DNA of 10,932 nucleotides from an uncultured Lachnospiraceae bacterium (GTDB taxonomy: Bacteria > Bacillota > Clostridia > Lachnospirales > Lachnospiraceae): contig CACZQX010000136.1 in NCBI GenBank assembly GCA_902783445.1, forward strand, positions 1 to 10,932, written 5' to 3'. A model generated the notes under the pieces. The model had not been told where the DNA came from and ran no database searches. It saw only the letters and a list, made by a program, of their open reading frames with translations. How positions within the stretch are numbered: position 1 is the stretch's first letter; each line of letters opens with the position of its first letter. Below are positions 1 to 7,772 of the stretch, in pieces. The position numbers and the translations under genes are program-made.

Positions 1-20
1 GAAAATTACATTTATTTATC

Positions 21-26
21 AGGAGG
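21..26 (+). promoter_or_regulatory. Strong ribosome binding site of nifJ
   Basis: AGGAGG, a perfect anti-Shine-Dalgarno match, ends 10 bases before the ATG at 37. It supports that ATG over the in-frame ATG codons at 49 and 58. The strength fits a highly expressed central-metabolism enzyme (inference). Confidence 0.85.
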
Positions 27-36
27 TTTTAAATCT

Positions 37-3000
37 ATGTCAAGAAAAATGAAGACAATGGATGGAAACACAGCCGCAGCACACGTTTCTTATGCGTACT
101 CTGATGTAGCTGCAATTTACCCAATTACGCCATCATCCGTTATGGCTGAGTTGTCAGATAAGTGGGCAACGGAAGGGAAAAAGAATATTTTCGGGGAGGA
201 AGTTCAGGTTACTGAAATGCAGTCCGAAGCCGGCGCGGCAGGTGCTGTTCACGGTTCACTTGCAGCAGGTGCATTAACAACTACATTTACTGCATCACAA
301 GGTTTGCTTCTTATGATTCCTAACCTTTACAAAGTTGCTGGTGAGCATTTACCGGGCGTATTTAATGTTAGTGCCAGAGCAATTGCTACACACGCATTAT
401 CAATTTTCGGTGATCATTCTGATATATATGCCTGTAGACAAACTGGTGTTGCAATGCTTTGCTCATCAAGTGTACAGGAAGTAATGGACTTAACTCCTAT
501 AGCACATTGTGCCGCAGTTAAAGGTAAAGTACCTTTTATCAACTTCTTTGATGGCTTTAGAACTTCTCATGAAATTCAAAAAATTGAAGTTTGGGATTAC
601 GAAGATCTTAAAGATCTTATGGATTTAAAAGCTGTTGATGAGTTCAAAAATCATTCATTAAACCCTGAAAGACCTTGTCAGATGGGTTCTGCTCAGAATC
701 CGGACATATTCTTCCAGGTTAGAGAAGCATCTAACAGCTACTATGACGAGCTTCCTGAGCTTGTTGAAAAAATCATGGGTCAGATTAATGCCAAAATAGG
801 CACAAATTACGGCCTTTTCAACTACTATGGTGCAAATGATGCGGAACACGTTATCATTGCCATGGGTTCTGTTTGCGAAACAATCGATGAAACAATCGAT
901 TATCTTAATAAAGCCGGCGGTAAATACGGCGTTGTTAAAGTTCGTCTTTACAGACCGTTCTCCGCAAAACATTTAATTGCTGCACTTCCTGACAGCGTTA
1001 AACAAATTTCGGTTCTTGACAGAACAAAAGAGCCGGGCGCTCTCGGCGAGCCTTTATATTTGGATGTTGTTGCAGCTCTCAAAGGCTCAAAATTCGAAAA
1101 TGTTCCTGTATTCAGAGGACGTTACGGACTTGGTTCAAAAGATACAACTTCAGCTCAGATTATTGCAACATTCAAAAACACAACAAAAGCTGAATTTACA
1201 ATCGGTATTACCGATGATGTTACAAACATTTCCCTTGATACATCGGAAAACCCTGTTACATCACCTGATTCAATAGTAAGTTGTAAATTCTGGGGTCTTG
1301 GTGCCGACGGTACTGTAGGTGCTAATAAAAACTCAATCAAAATTATCGGTGATAATACAGATATGTACGCTCAGGCATACTTTGATTATGATTCAAAGAA
1401 ATCCGGCGGTGTTACAATTTCTCACCTTCGTTTTGGTAAAGATAAGATTAAATCAACATACTTAATAAATAAGGCAGATTTCGTTGCATGCCACAATCCT
1501 TCATATGTAAGAAAATACAATATGGTTCAGGATATTAAAGACGGCGGAACATTTCTTCTTAACTGCCAGTGGGATCTTGCAGGTTTGGAAGAAAATCTTC
1601 CGGGTCAGGCAAAGAGATATATTGCGGAACATGGCATTAAACTCTTCACAATCGACGGTATTAAGATTGGTAAGGAAATCGGTCTTGGCGGAAGAATCAA
1701 TACTGTACTTCAGTCTGCATTCTTTAAACTTTCAAAAATCATTCCTGAAGATAAGGCCATCGAGCTTATGAAGGAAGCTGCATACAAAGCATACGGCAAA
1801 AAAGGCGATGCTATTGTTAACATGAACTATGCGGCAATCGAACGCGGCGCAAAAGACGTTGTTGAAGTTGAAGTTCCTGCAAGCTGGAAAGATGCTAAGG
1901 ATGAAGACCTTTCAAGAACAATTACAGGAGATAGAGCAGACGTTGTTGACTTCGTTAAAAACGTACAGATTCCTGTAAGTGCACAAGAAGGTAATAAGAT
2001 TCCTGTATCAGTATTCAAAAAATATGAAGACGGTTCAACTCCATCAGGTGCTGCTGCATTTGAAAAGAGAGGTATCGCTATAGATGTTCCTGTATGGAAT
2101 GCCGACAATTGTATTCAGTGTAACCAGTGTGCTTATGTTTGCCCACATGCTGCAATTCGTCCGGTTATCATGACTGACGAAGAATTAAAGAACGCTCCTG
2201 CAGGCATGAAGTCAAAAGCCGCAACAGGCCTTGACGGTAAACATTTTGCAATGACTGTTTCTGTTATGGATTGTACAGGTTGTGGTTCATGTTCAACAAT
2301 TTGTCCTGGTAACAAGAAAGCCGATACTTTGAAGATGGCTCCGCTTGATACACAGTTAGATGAACAGGCATCATTCGATTATGGTGTAACTCTTCCGGAC
2401 AAGCCTGAAGTACTTGAAAAATTCAAAGAAACATCGGTTAAAGGTAGCCAGTTCAAACAGCCGCTTCTCGAGTTCTCGGGTGCTTGCGGTGGTTGTGGTG
2501 AAACACCATACGCTAAGTTAATGACTCAGTTGTTCGGTGACAGAATGTATGTAGCAAACGCAACAGGTTGTTCTTCAATCTGGGGTAACTCATCACCTTC
2601 AACACCATATGCCGTAAACAAAGCAGGTAAAGGACCGGCTTGGTCAAATTCATTATTCGAAGATGCTGCTGAATTCGGTCTTGGTATGAAACTTGCTCAG
2701 AATGCTATCAGAAAATCATTAAGAGCAAAACTTGAGGCTATTAACGATAGAACACAAAAAGCAGAAGTAAAAGAAGCTATCAAAGAATACTTCGATACAT
2801 ACGAATGCGGTGCGACAAACGGCAGCGCAACAGATAAATTGGTATCTGTACTTGAAGCTATGGATTGCGATTGTGAAGAAAGAAAAGACATTCTTAAACA
2901 GAAAGAATATCTTTCAAAGAAATCACAGTGGATTCTCGGCGGTGACGGTTGGGCTTACGATATTGGTTTCGGCGGTCTCGATCATGTTATCGCAAGCGGC

Positions 3001-3573
3001 CAGGATGTTAATATCCTTGTATTCGATACAGAAGTATATTCAAATACAGGCGGTCAGTCCTCAAAAGCTACTCCTGCGGGTGCAACAGCTCAGTTTGCAG
3101 CAGGAGGTAAAGAAATCAAGAAGAAAGACCTTGCTCAGATTGCAATGAGCTACGGCTACGTATATGTGGCACAGATTTCAATGGGTGCTGATATGAATCA
3201 GTGTATTAAAGCCTTCGTTGAAGCTGAAAGCTATAATGGACCATCAATCATTATTGCTTACGCTCCATGTATCAACCATGGTATCAAAGGCGGCATGAGC
3301 GTATCACAGCTTGAAGAAAAGAGCGCTGTAACAAGTGGTTACTGGAATCTCTTAAGATACGACCCACGTCTTAAAGAAGAAGGAAAGAATCCATTCATAT
3401 TGGATTCAAAAGAGCCAACAACAGCTTACCAGGATTTCCTTAACAACGAAGTTCGTTACACAGCTTTGGTTCGCCAGTTCCCTGAAAGAGCTAAAGAATT
3501 ATTTGCTAAGTCAGAAGCAGATGCTAAGGGTAGATATGAATACCTTAAAGCACTTGCAAACTTAGATAAATAA
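37..3573 (+). CDS. nifJ: Pyruvate:ferredoxin (flavodoxin) oxidoreductase, full length
   Basis: A cytoplasmic single-chain PFOR of 1178 residues that oxidatively decarboxylates pyruvate with CoA to acetyl-CoA and CO2, reducing ferredoxin or flavodoxin. The N-terminal pyruvate domain has the YPITPSS motif (T31), E64 and R114, at the same numbers as the substrate and cofactor residues of the Desulfovibrio africanus enzyme. Two 4Fe-4S ferredoxin-type motifs follow: C692, C695, C698, C702 and C746, C749, C752, C756. The proximal-cluster cysteines are C817, C820, C845 and C1078. The thiamine-diphosphate site shows GDGWAYDIG from residue 969 and NTGG from N1003. No active residue appears to be missing. 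The protein ends soon after the catalytic core, without the roughly 60-residue protective C-terminal domain of D. africanus. The ATG at 37 lies 10 bases after a perfect AGGAGG. A terminator follows, so it is likely the last or only gene of its transcript; its promoter is outside the window. Confidence 0.98.
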   Translation: MSRKMKTMDGNTAAAHVSYAYSDVAAIYPITPSSVMAELSDKWATEGKKNIFGEEVQVTEMQSEAGAAGAVHGSLAAGALTTTFTASQGLLLMIPNLYKVAGEHLPGVFNVSARAIATHALSIFGDHSDIYACRQTGVAMLCSSSVQEVMDLTPIAHCAAVKGKVPFINFFDGFRTSHEIQKIEVWDYEDLKDLMDLKAVDEFKNHSLNPERPCQMGSAQNPDIFFQVREASNSYYDELPELVEKIMGQINAKIGTNYGLFNYYGANDAEHVIIAMGSVCETIDETIDYLNKAGGKYGVVKVRLYRPFSAKHLIAALPDSVKQISVLDRTKEPGALGEPLYLDVVAALKGSKFENVPVFRGRYGLGSKDTTSAQIIATFKNTTKAEFTIGITDDVTNISLDTSENPVTSPDSIVSCKFWGLGADGTVGANKNSIKIIGDNTDMYAQAYFDYDSKKSGGVTISHLRFGKDKIKSTYLINKADFVACHNPSYVRKYNMVQDIKDGGTFLLNCQWDLAGLEENLPGQAKRYIAEHGIKLFTIDGIKIGKEIGLGGRINTVLQSAFFKLSKIIPEDKAIELMKEAAYKAYGKKGDAIVNMNYAAIERGAKDVVEVEVPASWKDAKDEDLSRTITGDRADVVDFVKNVQIPVSAQEGNKIPVSVFKKYEDGSTPSGAAAFEKRGIAIDVPVWNADNCIQCNQCAYVCPHAAIRPVIMTDEELKNAPAGMKSKAATGLDGKHFAMTVSVMDCTGCGSCSTICPGNKKADTLKMAPLDTQLDEQASFDYGVTLPDKPEVLEKFKETSVKGSQFKQPLLEFSGACGGCGETPYAKLMTQLFGDRMYVANATGCSSIWGNSSPSTPYAVNKAGKGPAWSNSLFEDAAEFGLGMKLAQNAIRKSLRAKLEAINDRTQKAEVKEAIKEYFDTYECGATNGSATDKLVSVLEAMDCDCEERKDILKQKEYLSKKSQWILGGDGWAYDIGFGGLDHVIASGQDVNILVFDTEVYSNTGGQSSKATPAGATAQFAAGGKEIKKKDLAQIAMSYGYVYVAQISMGADMNQCIKAFVEAESYNGPSIIIAYAPCINHGIKGGMSVSQLEEKSAVTSGYWNLLRYDPRLKEEGKNPFILDSKEPTTAYQDFLNNEVRYTALVRQFPERAKELFAKSEADAKGRYEYLKALANLDK

Positions 3574-3593
3574 CAAATAAATGTAGTTTTCCG

Positions 3594-3621
3594 AAAAAGT
3601 CACCAAAAAGGTGACTTTTTT
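3594..3621 (+). terminator. Rho-independent terminator after nifJ
   Basis: A perfect 11-bp inverted repeat: AAAAAGTCACC at 3594-3604, a loop of five A at 3605-3609, and GGTGACTTTTT at 3610-3620, extended to six T by position 3621. It begins 20 bases after the nifJ stop codon and separates nifJ from the next transcript. The A-tract/T-tract arms mean it could also act weakly on the minus strand, but no minus-strand gene faces it closely. Confidence 0.93.
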
Positions 3622-3648
3622 GTTGTATAAAATTTGTGCAATTTTACA

Positions 3649-3677
3649 TTGTATTCTTAAAAACAATGGTATACAAT
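3649..3677 (+). promoter_or_regulatory. Predicted sigma-A-type promoter of the LtaS-like gene
   Basis: TTGTAT at 3649-3654 and TACAAT at 3672-3677 are separated by exactly 17 bases. Both hexamers are close to the housekeeping consensus. The predicted transcription start near 3684 would give a leader of about 70 bases before the ATG at 3757. The site lies downstream of the nifJ terminator, consistent with an independent transcript. It is predicted from sequence only. Confidence 0.6.
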
Positions 3678-3718
3678 ATGTTGTGGCATTATGTATTAAC
3701 ATGTTTAAAGAAAAATAT

Positions 3719-3737
3719 TAAGCAGCTTTGCTGTTTA
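3719..3737 (+). other. Small leader hairpin before the LtaS-like gene
   Basis: In the predicted 5' leader, TAAGCAGC (3719-3726) can pair with GCTGTTTA (3730-3737) around a three-base TTT loop, with one G-U pair. It ends four bases before the ribosome binding site. It lacks a T-run and is not a terminator. It could affect mRNA stability or ribosome access, or be chance; it does not match any riboswitch I know. Confidence 0.35.
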
Positions 3738-3741
3738 TATG

Positions 3742-3747
3742 AGAGGG
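3742..3747 (+). promoter_or_regulatory. Ribosome binding site that decides the LtaS-like start
   Basis: AGAGGG ends 9 bases before the ATG at 3757 but only 3 bases before the in-frame GTG at 3751. Normal spacing therefore favours the ATG, making the protein 732 residues rather than 734. Confidence 0.7.
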
Positions 3748-3756
3748 TAAGTGTTA

Positions 3757-5955
3757 ATGAAAAAGATTAAGAACTTGTTAAAAAGCGCTTTTGATAAACT
3801 TCATAAAAGATTTTACAATGAAAAAATCGACAATGCATTTATCAAAATCAGAGATAAAGTAAGCGCGGGTTACAAAAAGTTTGATGCGTTTTTCAGTGAA
3901 GGCGGATATTTCAGAGCAATAATGACAATAATTGTTGTTGCATTTATCTTGAACTTTATTGTTGAGGCGCTTTCGAGAAGTTCGATTATAGAACCTGCTG
4001 TTTATCTCTTTTCACATCCGATTTCATACCTTTGTAACATGCTTATTATTCTTGTTACACTTTCAACCGGTATGTTCTCGAAGAAAAGATTTTTCAGTAT
4101 TTTCAGTTGGTCGGTATTCTGGATTGCACTCGGATTTGTTAACCATACAATTCTTGCCAACAGAGTAACACCTTTCAATGCTACCGATTTCCTTATGGTT
4201 AAGGCAGGAGTTCAAATAGCTGACAAATACTACAGCGGAACAAAGATCTTTATGACAATTCTTACTGTTGTAATTATCGTTGCAATCATCGGTTTGGTTT
4301 GGCTTAAAGGACCGAAACTTAAGAAAAAACTTAACTATGTTAAATCAGCAATCGCAATGGGCAGTATTATTTTGGCTGCCGTATTGGGACTTAAAATAGC
4401 AACAAGCACGGGAGCTATGGCAACGGTTTTTGCCAACCTTCCTTCTGCTTACGAAGACTACGGCTTCCCGTATTGCTTGGGAACGAGTATTTTCTCTACC
4501 GGTGTATCAAAACCGGATAACTATGAAGAGAAGATCGGAGAAATCGTAGAGGCCGCTTCCGCAAAAGCCGAAAAAGACTATACGGCCGATGCGACACCTA
4601 ATATTATTGTTATTCAGTTGGAGTCATTCTTTAACGTTAATGATTTGATCGGATATGAATTCTCGGAGAATCCGATTCCAACCTTTACATCTCTTTGCGA
4701 TAATTTTGCTTCGGGTTATGTTCGTGTACCTTCAATCGGTGCGGGTACATCAAATACCGAATTTGAGATGCTTACAGGTCTTAATCTTGATGATTTCGGA
4801 CCGGGTGAAATTCCTTACAAAACAATTATGCTTAAAAAAGTATGCGAAAGTTATGCATACGATTTAAAGAATTACAATTATTCAACTCATGCATTACATA
4901 ATAACGATGCAACATTCTATCAAAGACATACGGTTTATCCAAACCTTGGTTTTGATACATTTACATCAATGGAATACATGAATATTACACAGTGGACATA
5001 CAAAAACTGGGCAAAAGACTACATTTTGACCGATTCAATCATGGATTGCATTAATTCCACAGAAAATCAGGATTTTGTATTTACAGTATCCGTACAGGGA
5101 CATGGTAGCTATCCAAGCGAGGAAGTACTTGAAAATCCTGCAGTAAGAGTTACAAAACAGCCTGAAGGTGTTGAAGGCTACTCAATGGAATACTATGTAA
5201 ATCAGATCCACGAAATGGATGAGTTTATTTCACAGTTAATTGATGCAATTAACGAAAAAGGCGAGGATACAATACTTGTTCTTTACGGAGATCACCTTCC
5301 AAACATTAATCTCGAAGATGACGATTTGACTTACGGTGATGCTTTATATACACCTTATGTTGTTTGGAACAATTTTGGTCTTCAGATGGAAGATAATGTT
5401 AATGTTGAGGCATGGCAGCTTCTTTCAAACGTTATGAAATCTATCGGTGTAAATGCCGGTGTTATAAACAACTATCATCAGACTTATAACGGAAATGTTT
5501 CCGAAAATGAGTATTTAAGCGGTCTTAAGAATCTTGCTTATGATATTCTTTATGGTGATCAAAACGCATTCGGCGGTACATTACCATACGAAACAACTAA
5601 CATGCATTTTGGTATAAGACCTATATCCATCACGGGAACAAGAACCGCAACAAGTGATGATGTAAATGCATTTATCGAAAGACTTAAAGCAAAAGATCCT
5701 ACAAAAGATTACAACAGTAAGTACGAAGAAATGATTGCAAATCCATCAAACTATACTGTTGTGGAAGGCGAGAACTTTACAAATTACAGTCTTGTTTTTA
5801 TCGGTGATGATTACCAAGGAACATATTTTGTAAATCCGAATACAATATTCTTTAAGACAGAAGAAGGATTGGAAGCAGGAACACAGATTAAAGTAGGACA
5901 GGTGGGAGATGATAAATATCTTCTCAGTGAAACTGAAAGCTACACAATTCAATAA
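3757..5955 (+). CDS. LTA synthase family protein (LtaS-like membrane sulfatase-fold enzyme)
   Basis: A 732-residue polytopic membrane protein of the lipoteichoic acid synthase family. Characterised members transfer glycerol-phosphate from phosphatidylglycerol to a growing polymer outside the membrane. A basic, helical N-terminal region of about 50 residues precedes five predicted membrane segments (about 54-72, 88-107, 113-133, 164-183, 195-212). The extracellular sulfatase-fold domain starts near residue 284 (PNIIVIQLESF). Family metal and catalytic residues are visible: E289, T331 in GTSNTEFE, H449 in QGHGSY, and D512-H513 in YGDHLP. LtaS equivalents are E255, T300, D475 and H476. From about 619 to 732 there is an additional region with beta character beyond the catalytic domain. 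It has its own promoter and a convergent neighbour, so it is probably monocistronic. The polymer made (glycerol-phosphate LTA or another phosphoglycerol modification) cannot be told from sequence, so no gene symbol is given. Confidence 0.9.
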   Translation: MKKIKNLLKSAFDKLHKRFYNEKIDNAFIKIRDKVSAGYKKFDAFFSEGGYFRAIMTIIVVAFILNFIVEALSRSSIIEPAVYLFSHPISYLCNMLIILVTLSTGMFSKKRFFSIFSWSVFWIALGFVNHTILANRVTPFNATDFLMVKAGVQIADKYYSGTKIFMTILTVVIIVAIIGLVWLKGPKLKKKLNYVKSAIAMGSIILAAVLGLKIATSTGAMATVFANLPSAYEDYGFPYCLGTSIFSTGVSKPDNYEEKIGEIVEAASAKAEKDYTADATPNIIVIQLESFFNVNDLIGYEFSENPIPTFTSLCDNFASGYVRVPSIGAGTSNTEFEMLTGLNLDDFGPGEIPYKTIMLKKVCESYAYDLKNYNYSTHALHNNDATFYQRHTVYPNLGFDTFTSMEYMNITQWTYKNWAKDYILTDSIMDCINSTENQDFVFTVSVQGHGSYPSEEVLENPAVRVTKQPEGVEGYSMEYYVNQIHEMDEFISQLIDAINEKGEDTILVLYGDHLPNINLEDDDLTYGDALYTPYVVWNNFGLQMEDNVNVEAWQLLSNVMKSIGVNAGVINNYHQTYNGNVSENEYLSGLKNLAYDILYGDQNAFGGTLPYETTNMHFGIRPISITGTRTATSDDVNAFIERLKAKDPTKDYNSKYEEMIANPSNYTVVEGENFTNYSLVFIGDDYQGTYFVNPNTIFFKTEEGLEAGTQIKVGQVGDDKYLLSETESYTIQ

Positions 5956-5967
5956 TTTAATTAAAAA

Positions 5968-6804
5968 CTATTCGGGCCTGAGGTTTATGATAACAACCTC
6001 AGGCTTGTTTAATATTCTGATGTTTACGGTATGAGAACCGATTCCGCGACTGACAATCATATCAGTGGATTTTTCTTTAAAAAGACCGGCATAGTATTTT
6101 GGAAAAGGTATAAATTGAGGTGAAATCAAAAACTCTCCGTGATAGTGTCCGCACAAGCAAAGGTCGGAGCCGTATTCCGCATAGTTTTTGAAAAACAAAG
6201 GTGAATGCGCAAGTAAAATATTATATTTCCCCAAATCCTTTGCTAAAAGTTTAGATGAAATATAATCCTTGGGCATAACCGCATTTTTAAACTTAAGATA
6301 CAGACTTCTGTCGATGGAAAGACCGCTTAAACAAATGTTATCGTCCAAAGATATACTTTCATCATCAAGAAATACAACGCCGGCATCTTTAAGCGTATTC
6401 ATTGCATTTAAAAAATAGGAATTTTCAAAGCTTTTTACTTCATGGTTTCCATATGCGTAGTAAACCTTATATTTATTTGTCAAACGGACGATAAAATCCG
6501 TTGTGCGGCTTATTTTGTTAAGCGCTTTTTTGCTTGGAATTTCGTCTTTGGAAAGGGAAATATACATATCTCCGCCGATGAAAACAGCTTCGGGATTTTG
6601 ATTGACGACAGATTGGTATAAAAGCTCATTATCAATGCCGTAGCTTCGTTCGTGCAAATCGGTTAAGAACACGTATTTATGATTTTGTCCTATTTTATTT
6701 GTTGAGATATCATATTCGGTGATATTGAAATTGTACAGCTCATATATGTTTCTCAAGGCCAAAATTGCAATTACGGCCGCAGCAATTAAAATAATATAAG
6801 TCAT
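5968..6804 (-). CDS. Membrane-anchored calcineurin-like metallophosphoesterase
   Basis: A 278-residue phosphoesterase of the calcineurin-like superfamily, which uses a two-metal centre to hydrolyse phosphomono- or diesters; the substrate here is unknown. One hydrophobic N-terminal segment (about residues 3-17) looks like an uncleaved membrane anchor. The metal-binding motifs are complete and ordered: D49-x-H51 in TDLHE, D79 in GGD, N120-H121 in GNHE, H200 in LLAHSP, and H220-x-H222 in CGHYH. The layout resembles YkuE-type enzymes (family-level comparison only). I chose the ATG at 6804 because GGAGAG at 6809-6814 lies four bases upstream. An in-frame ATG further upstream, at 6858, would add 18 residues but lies upstream of the predicted -10 element. 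The gene is convergent with the LtaS-like gene and divergent from scpA, and therefore probably a single-gene transcript. A role in phospholipid or envelope metabolism is only suggested by the anchor and neighbour. Confidence 0.9.
   Translation of the reverse strand: MTYIILIAAAVIAILALRNIYELYNFNITEYDISTNKIGQNHKYVFLTDLHERSYGIDNELLYQSVVNQNPEAVFIGGDMYISLSKDEIPSKKALNKISRTTDFIVRLTNKYKVYYAYGNHEVKSFENSYFLNAMNTLKDAGVVFLDDESISLDDNICLSGLSIDRSLYLKFKNAVMPKDYISSKLLAKDLGKYNILLAHSPLFFKNYAEYGSDLCLCGHYHGEFLISPQFIPFPKYYAGLFKEKSTDMIVSRGIGSHTVNIRILNKPEVVIINLRPE
5976..6010 (+). terminator. Probable terminator of the LtaS-like gene, inside the convergent gene's 3' coding end
   Basis: A perfect 10-bp inverted repeat, GCCTGAGGTT at 5976-5985 and AACCTCAGGC at 5995-6004, with a 9-base loop, is followed on the plus strand by TTGTTT. 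It starts 20 bases after the LtaS-like stop codon. The same bases encode the end of the minus-strand metallophosphoesterase. On the minus strand a run of five T follows only after about eight bases, so the hairpin may work in both directions but fits the plus strand better. Confidence 0.65.
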
Positions 6805-6808
6805 AATT

Positions 6809-6814
6809 CTCTCC
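6809..6814 (-). promoter_or_regulatory. Ribosome binding site that decides the metallophosphoesterase start
   Basis: On the minus strand GGAGAG is followed after four bases by the ATG at 6804. No comparable motif precedes the upstream in-frame ATG at 6858, so the shorter 278-residue protein is preferred. Confidence 0.75.
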
Positions 6815-6835
6815 AAAATAAATATATATATATTG

Positions 6836-6844
6836 ATTATAACA
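6836..6844 (-). promoter_or_regulatory. Predicted extended -10 promoter of the metallophosphoesterase
   Basis: On the minus strand TGTTATAAT (6844 down to 6836) is a perfect extended -10 element, TGn followed by TATAAT. A weak -35 candidate, TGATTA at 6859-6864, sits 17 bases upstream. The start of transcription would fall near 6829, giving a leader of about 25 bases containing an alternating A/T run (about 6821-6833). Predicted from sequence only. Confidence 0.5.
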
Positions 6845-6930
6845 TTTTTTGCAAACAATAATCATCAGCCTGTTTGTAAAAAAATTAAAATGTAGCAAAA
6901 AGCTAAATTGGTTACATAAAGTTATTTTTC

Positions 6931-6959
6931 TTGAAAAATCAATATTTTGTGTGTATAAT
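6931..6959 (+). promoter_or_regulatory. Predicted sigma-A promoter of scpA-scpB
   Basis: TTGAAA at 6931-6936 and a perfect TATAAT at 6954-6959 are separated by 17 bases, close to the ideal housekeeping promoter. The scpA start codon is 39 bases downstream. It lies about 90 bases from the divergent metallophosphoesterase promoter, so the two transcripts start back to back without overlapping core elements. Confidence 0.72.
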
Positions 6960-6998
6960 TTATTTTAAACACAAGATATCGTCAAAAAGGGAGTTATC

Positions 6999-7739
6999 AT
7001 GGGAATTTCAGTAAGACTTGAAGCATTTGAGGGACCTCTTGATTTGCTTTTAAACTTAATCGAAAAGAACAAAGTTAATATATATGATATTCCGATTGTT
7101 GAAATAACCGCACAGTACATGGAATACGTCAATGTCATGCAGACAAAGGATTTAAACGTTGTCAGCGATTTTTTGGTTATGGCGGCAACGCTTCTTGACA
7201 TAAAATCCAAGATGCTTCTGCCGAAAGAAGTAAGCGCCGACGGCGAAGAGGAAGATCCGCGTGCGGAACTTGTGGAAAGATTGTTGGAGTACAAACTTTA
7301 CAAATATATGTCACTTGAACTTAAAGACAAACAAATCGATGCGGCAAGAGTTCTATTTAAAGCTTCATCTCTTCCGGAAGAGCTTAAAGATTGTTATGCA
7401 CCGATTGATATGGATCAATATTTGGGAGACATTACTTTAAACAAACTTAACAGTATTTTTAAAGACATTATGAAGCGCAGTGTCAACAAATATGATGAAG
7501 TCAGAAAAGATTTCGGAAAGATTGAAAAAGACGAAGTAAGTCTTGAAGAAAAATTGGATTTCGTTATGGAATATGCGGGCAATCACAAAGAATTTTCCTT
7601 TAGAGCGCTCCTTATGGAACAATGCTCAAAAATGCAGATAATAGTTACATTTTTAGCAATTTTGGAACTTATGAAAATGGGAAAAATACTTATTGTTCAG
7701 GAAAAAATATTTGATGATATAAAGATTTGTGCGGCATAA
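6999..7739 (+). CDS. scpA: Segregation and condensation protein A (condensin kleisin subunit)
   Basis: A 246-residue kleisin that bridges the SMC heads and binds an ScpB dimer, forming the bacterial condensin that organises and segregates the chromosome. The N-terminal signature VRLEAFEGPLDLLLNLIEKN (residues 5-24), followed by VNIYDIPI, is diagnostic for ScpA and forms the part that contacts the SMC neck. The middle (about 80-150) is variable and charged, as usual where ScpB binds. The C-terminal part (about 175-246) is the winged-helix region that contacts the SMC cap, ending with a typical ILELMKMGKI helix. Length is normal for the family. The ATG at 6999 follows AAGGGAG (6987-6993) by five bases. 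scpB follows 33 bases downstream with no terminator between, so the two are co-transcribed from the promoter at 6931-6959. Confidence 0.97.
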   Translation: MGISVRLEAFEGPLDLLLNLIEKNKVNIYDIPIVEITAQYMEYVNVMQTKDLNVVSDFLVMAATLLDIKSKMLLPKEVSADGEEEDPRAELVERLLEYKLYKYMSLELKDKQIDAARVLFKASSLPEELKDCYAPIDMDQYLGDITLNKLNSIFKDIMKRSVNKYDEVRKDFGKIEKDEVSLEEKLDFVMEYAGNHKEFSFRALLMEQCSKMQIIVTFLAILELMKMGKILIVQEKIFDDIKICAA

Positions 7740-7772
7740 TTTTTCTTTTAAATTGATATTAAGGATTAAAAA

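Noticed and set aside
600..620. Short direct repeats in nifJ (AAGATCTTA twice near 600-620, and ACAATCGATGAA-like repeat near 879-900)
   Set aside because: They encode repeated residues such as EDLKDL and ETIDETID in normal PFOR sequence and are not tandem-repeat or mobile-element signatures.
3585..3599. AGTTTTCCGAAAAAG resembling a CodY box (AATTTTCWGAAAATT)
   Set aside because: About four of fifteen positions mismatch, it overlaps the arm of the nifJ terminator, and it is not at a promoter. It is best explained by the terminator's A-tract next to a T-run.
3751..3756. Upstream GTG start for the LtaS-like gene
   Set aside because: It would leave only three bases to the ribosome binding site, while the ATG at 3757 has normal spacing.
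6805..6858. An 18-residue N-terminal extension of the metallophosphoesterase
   Set aside because: The extension lacks its own ribosome binding site and spans the predicted -10 element, leader and the true ribosome binding site. The ATG at 6804 is better supported.
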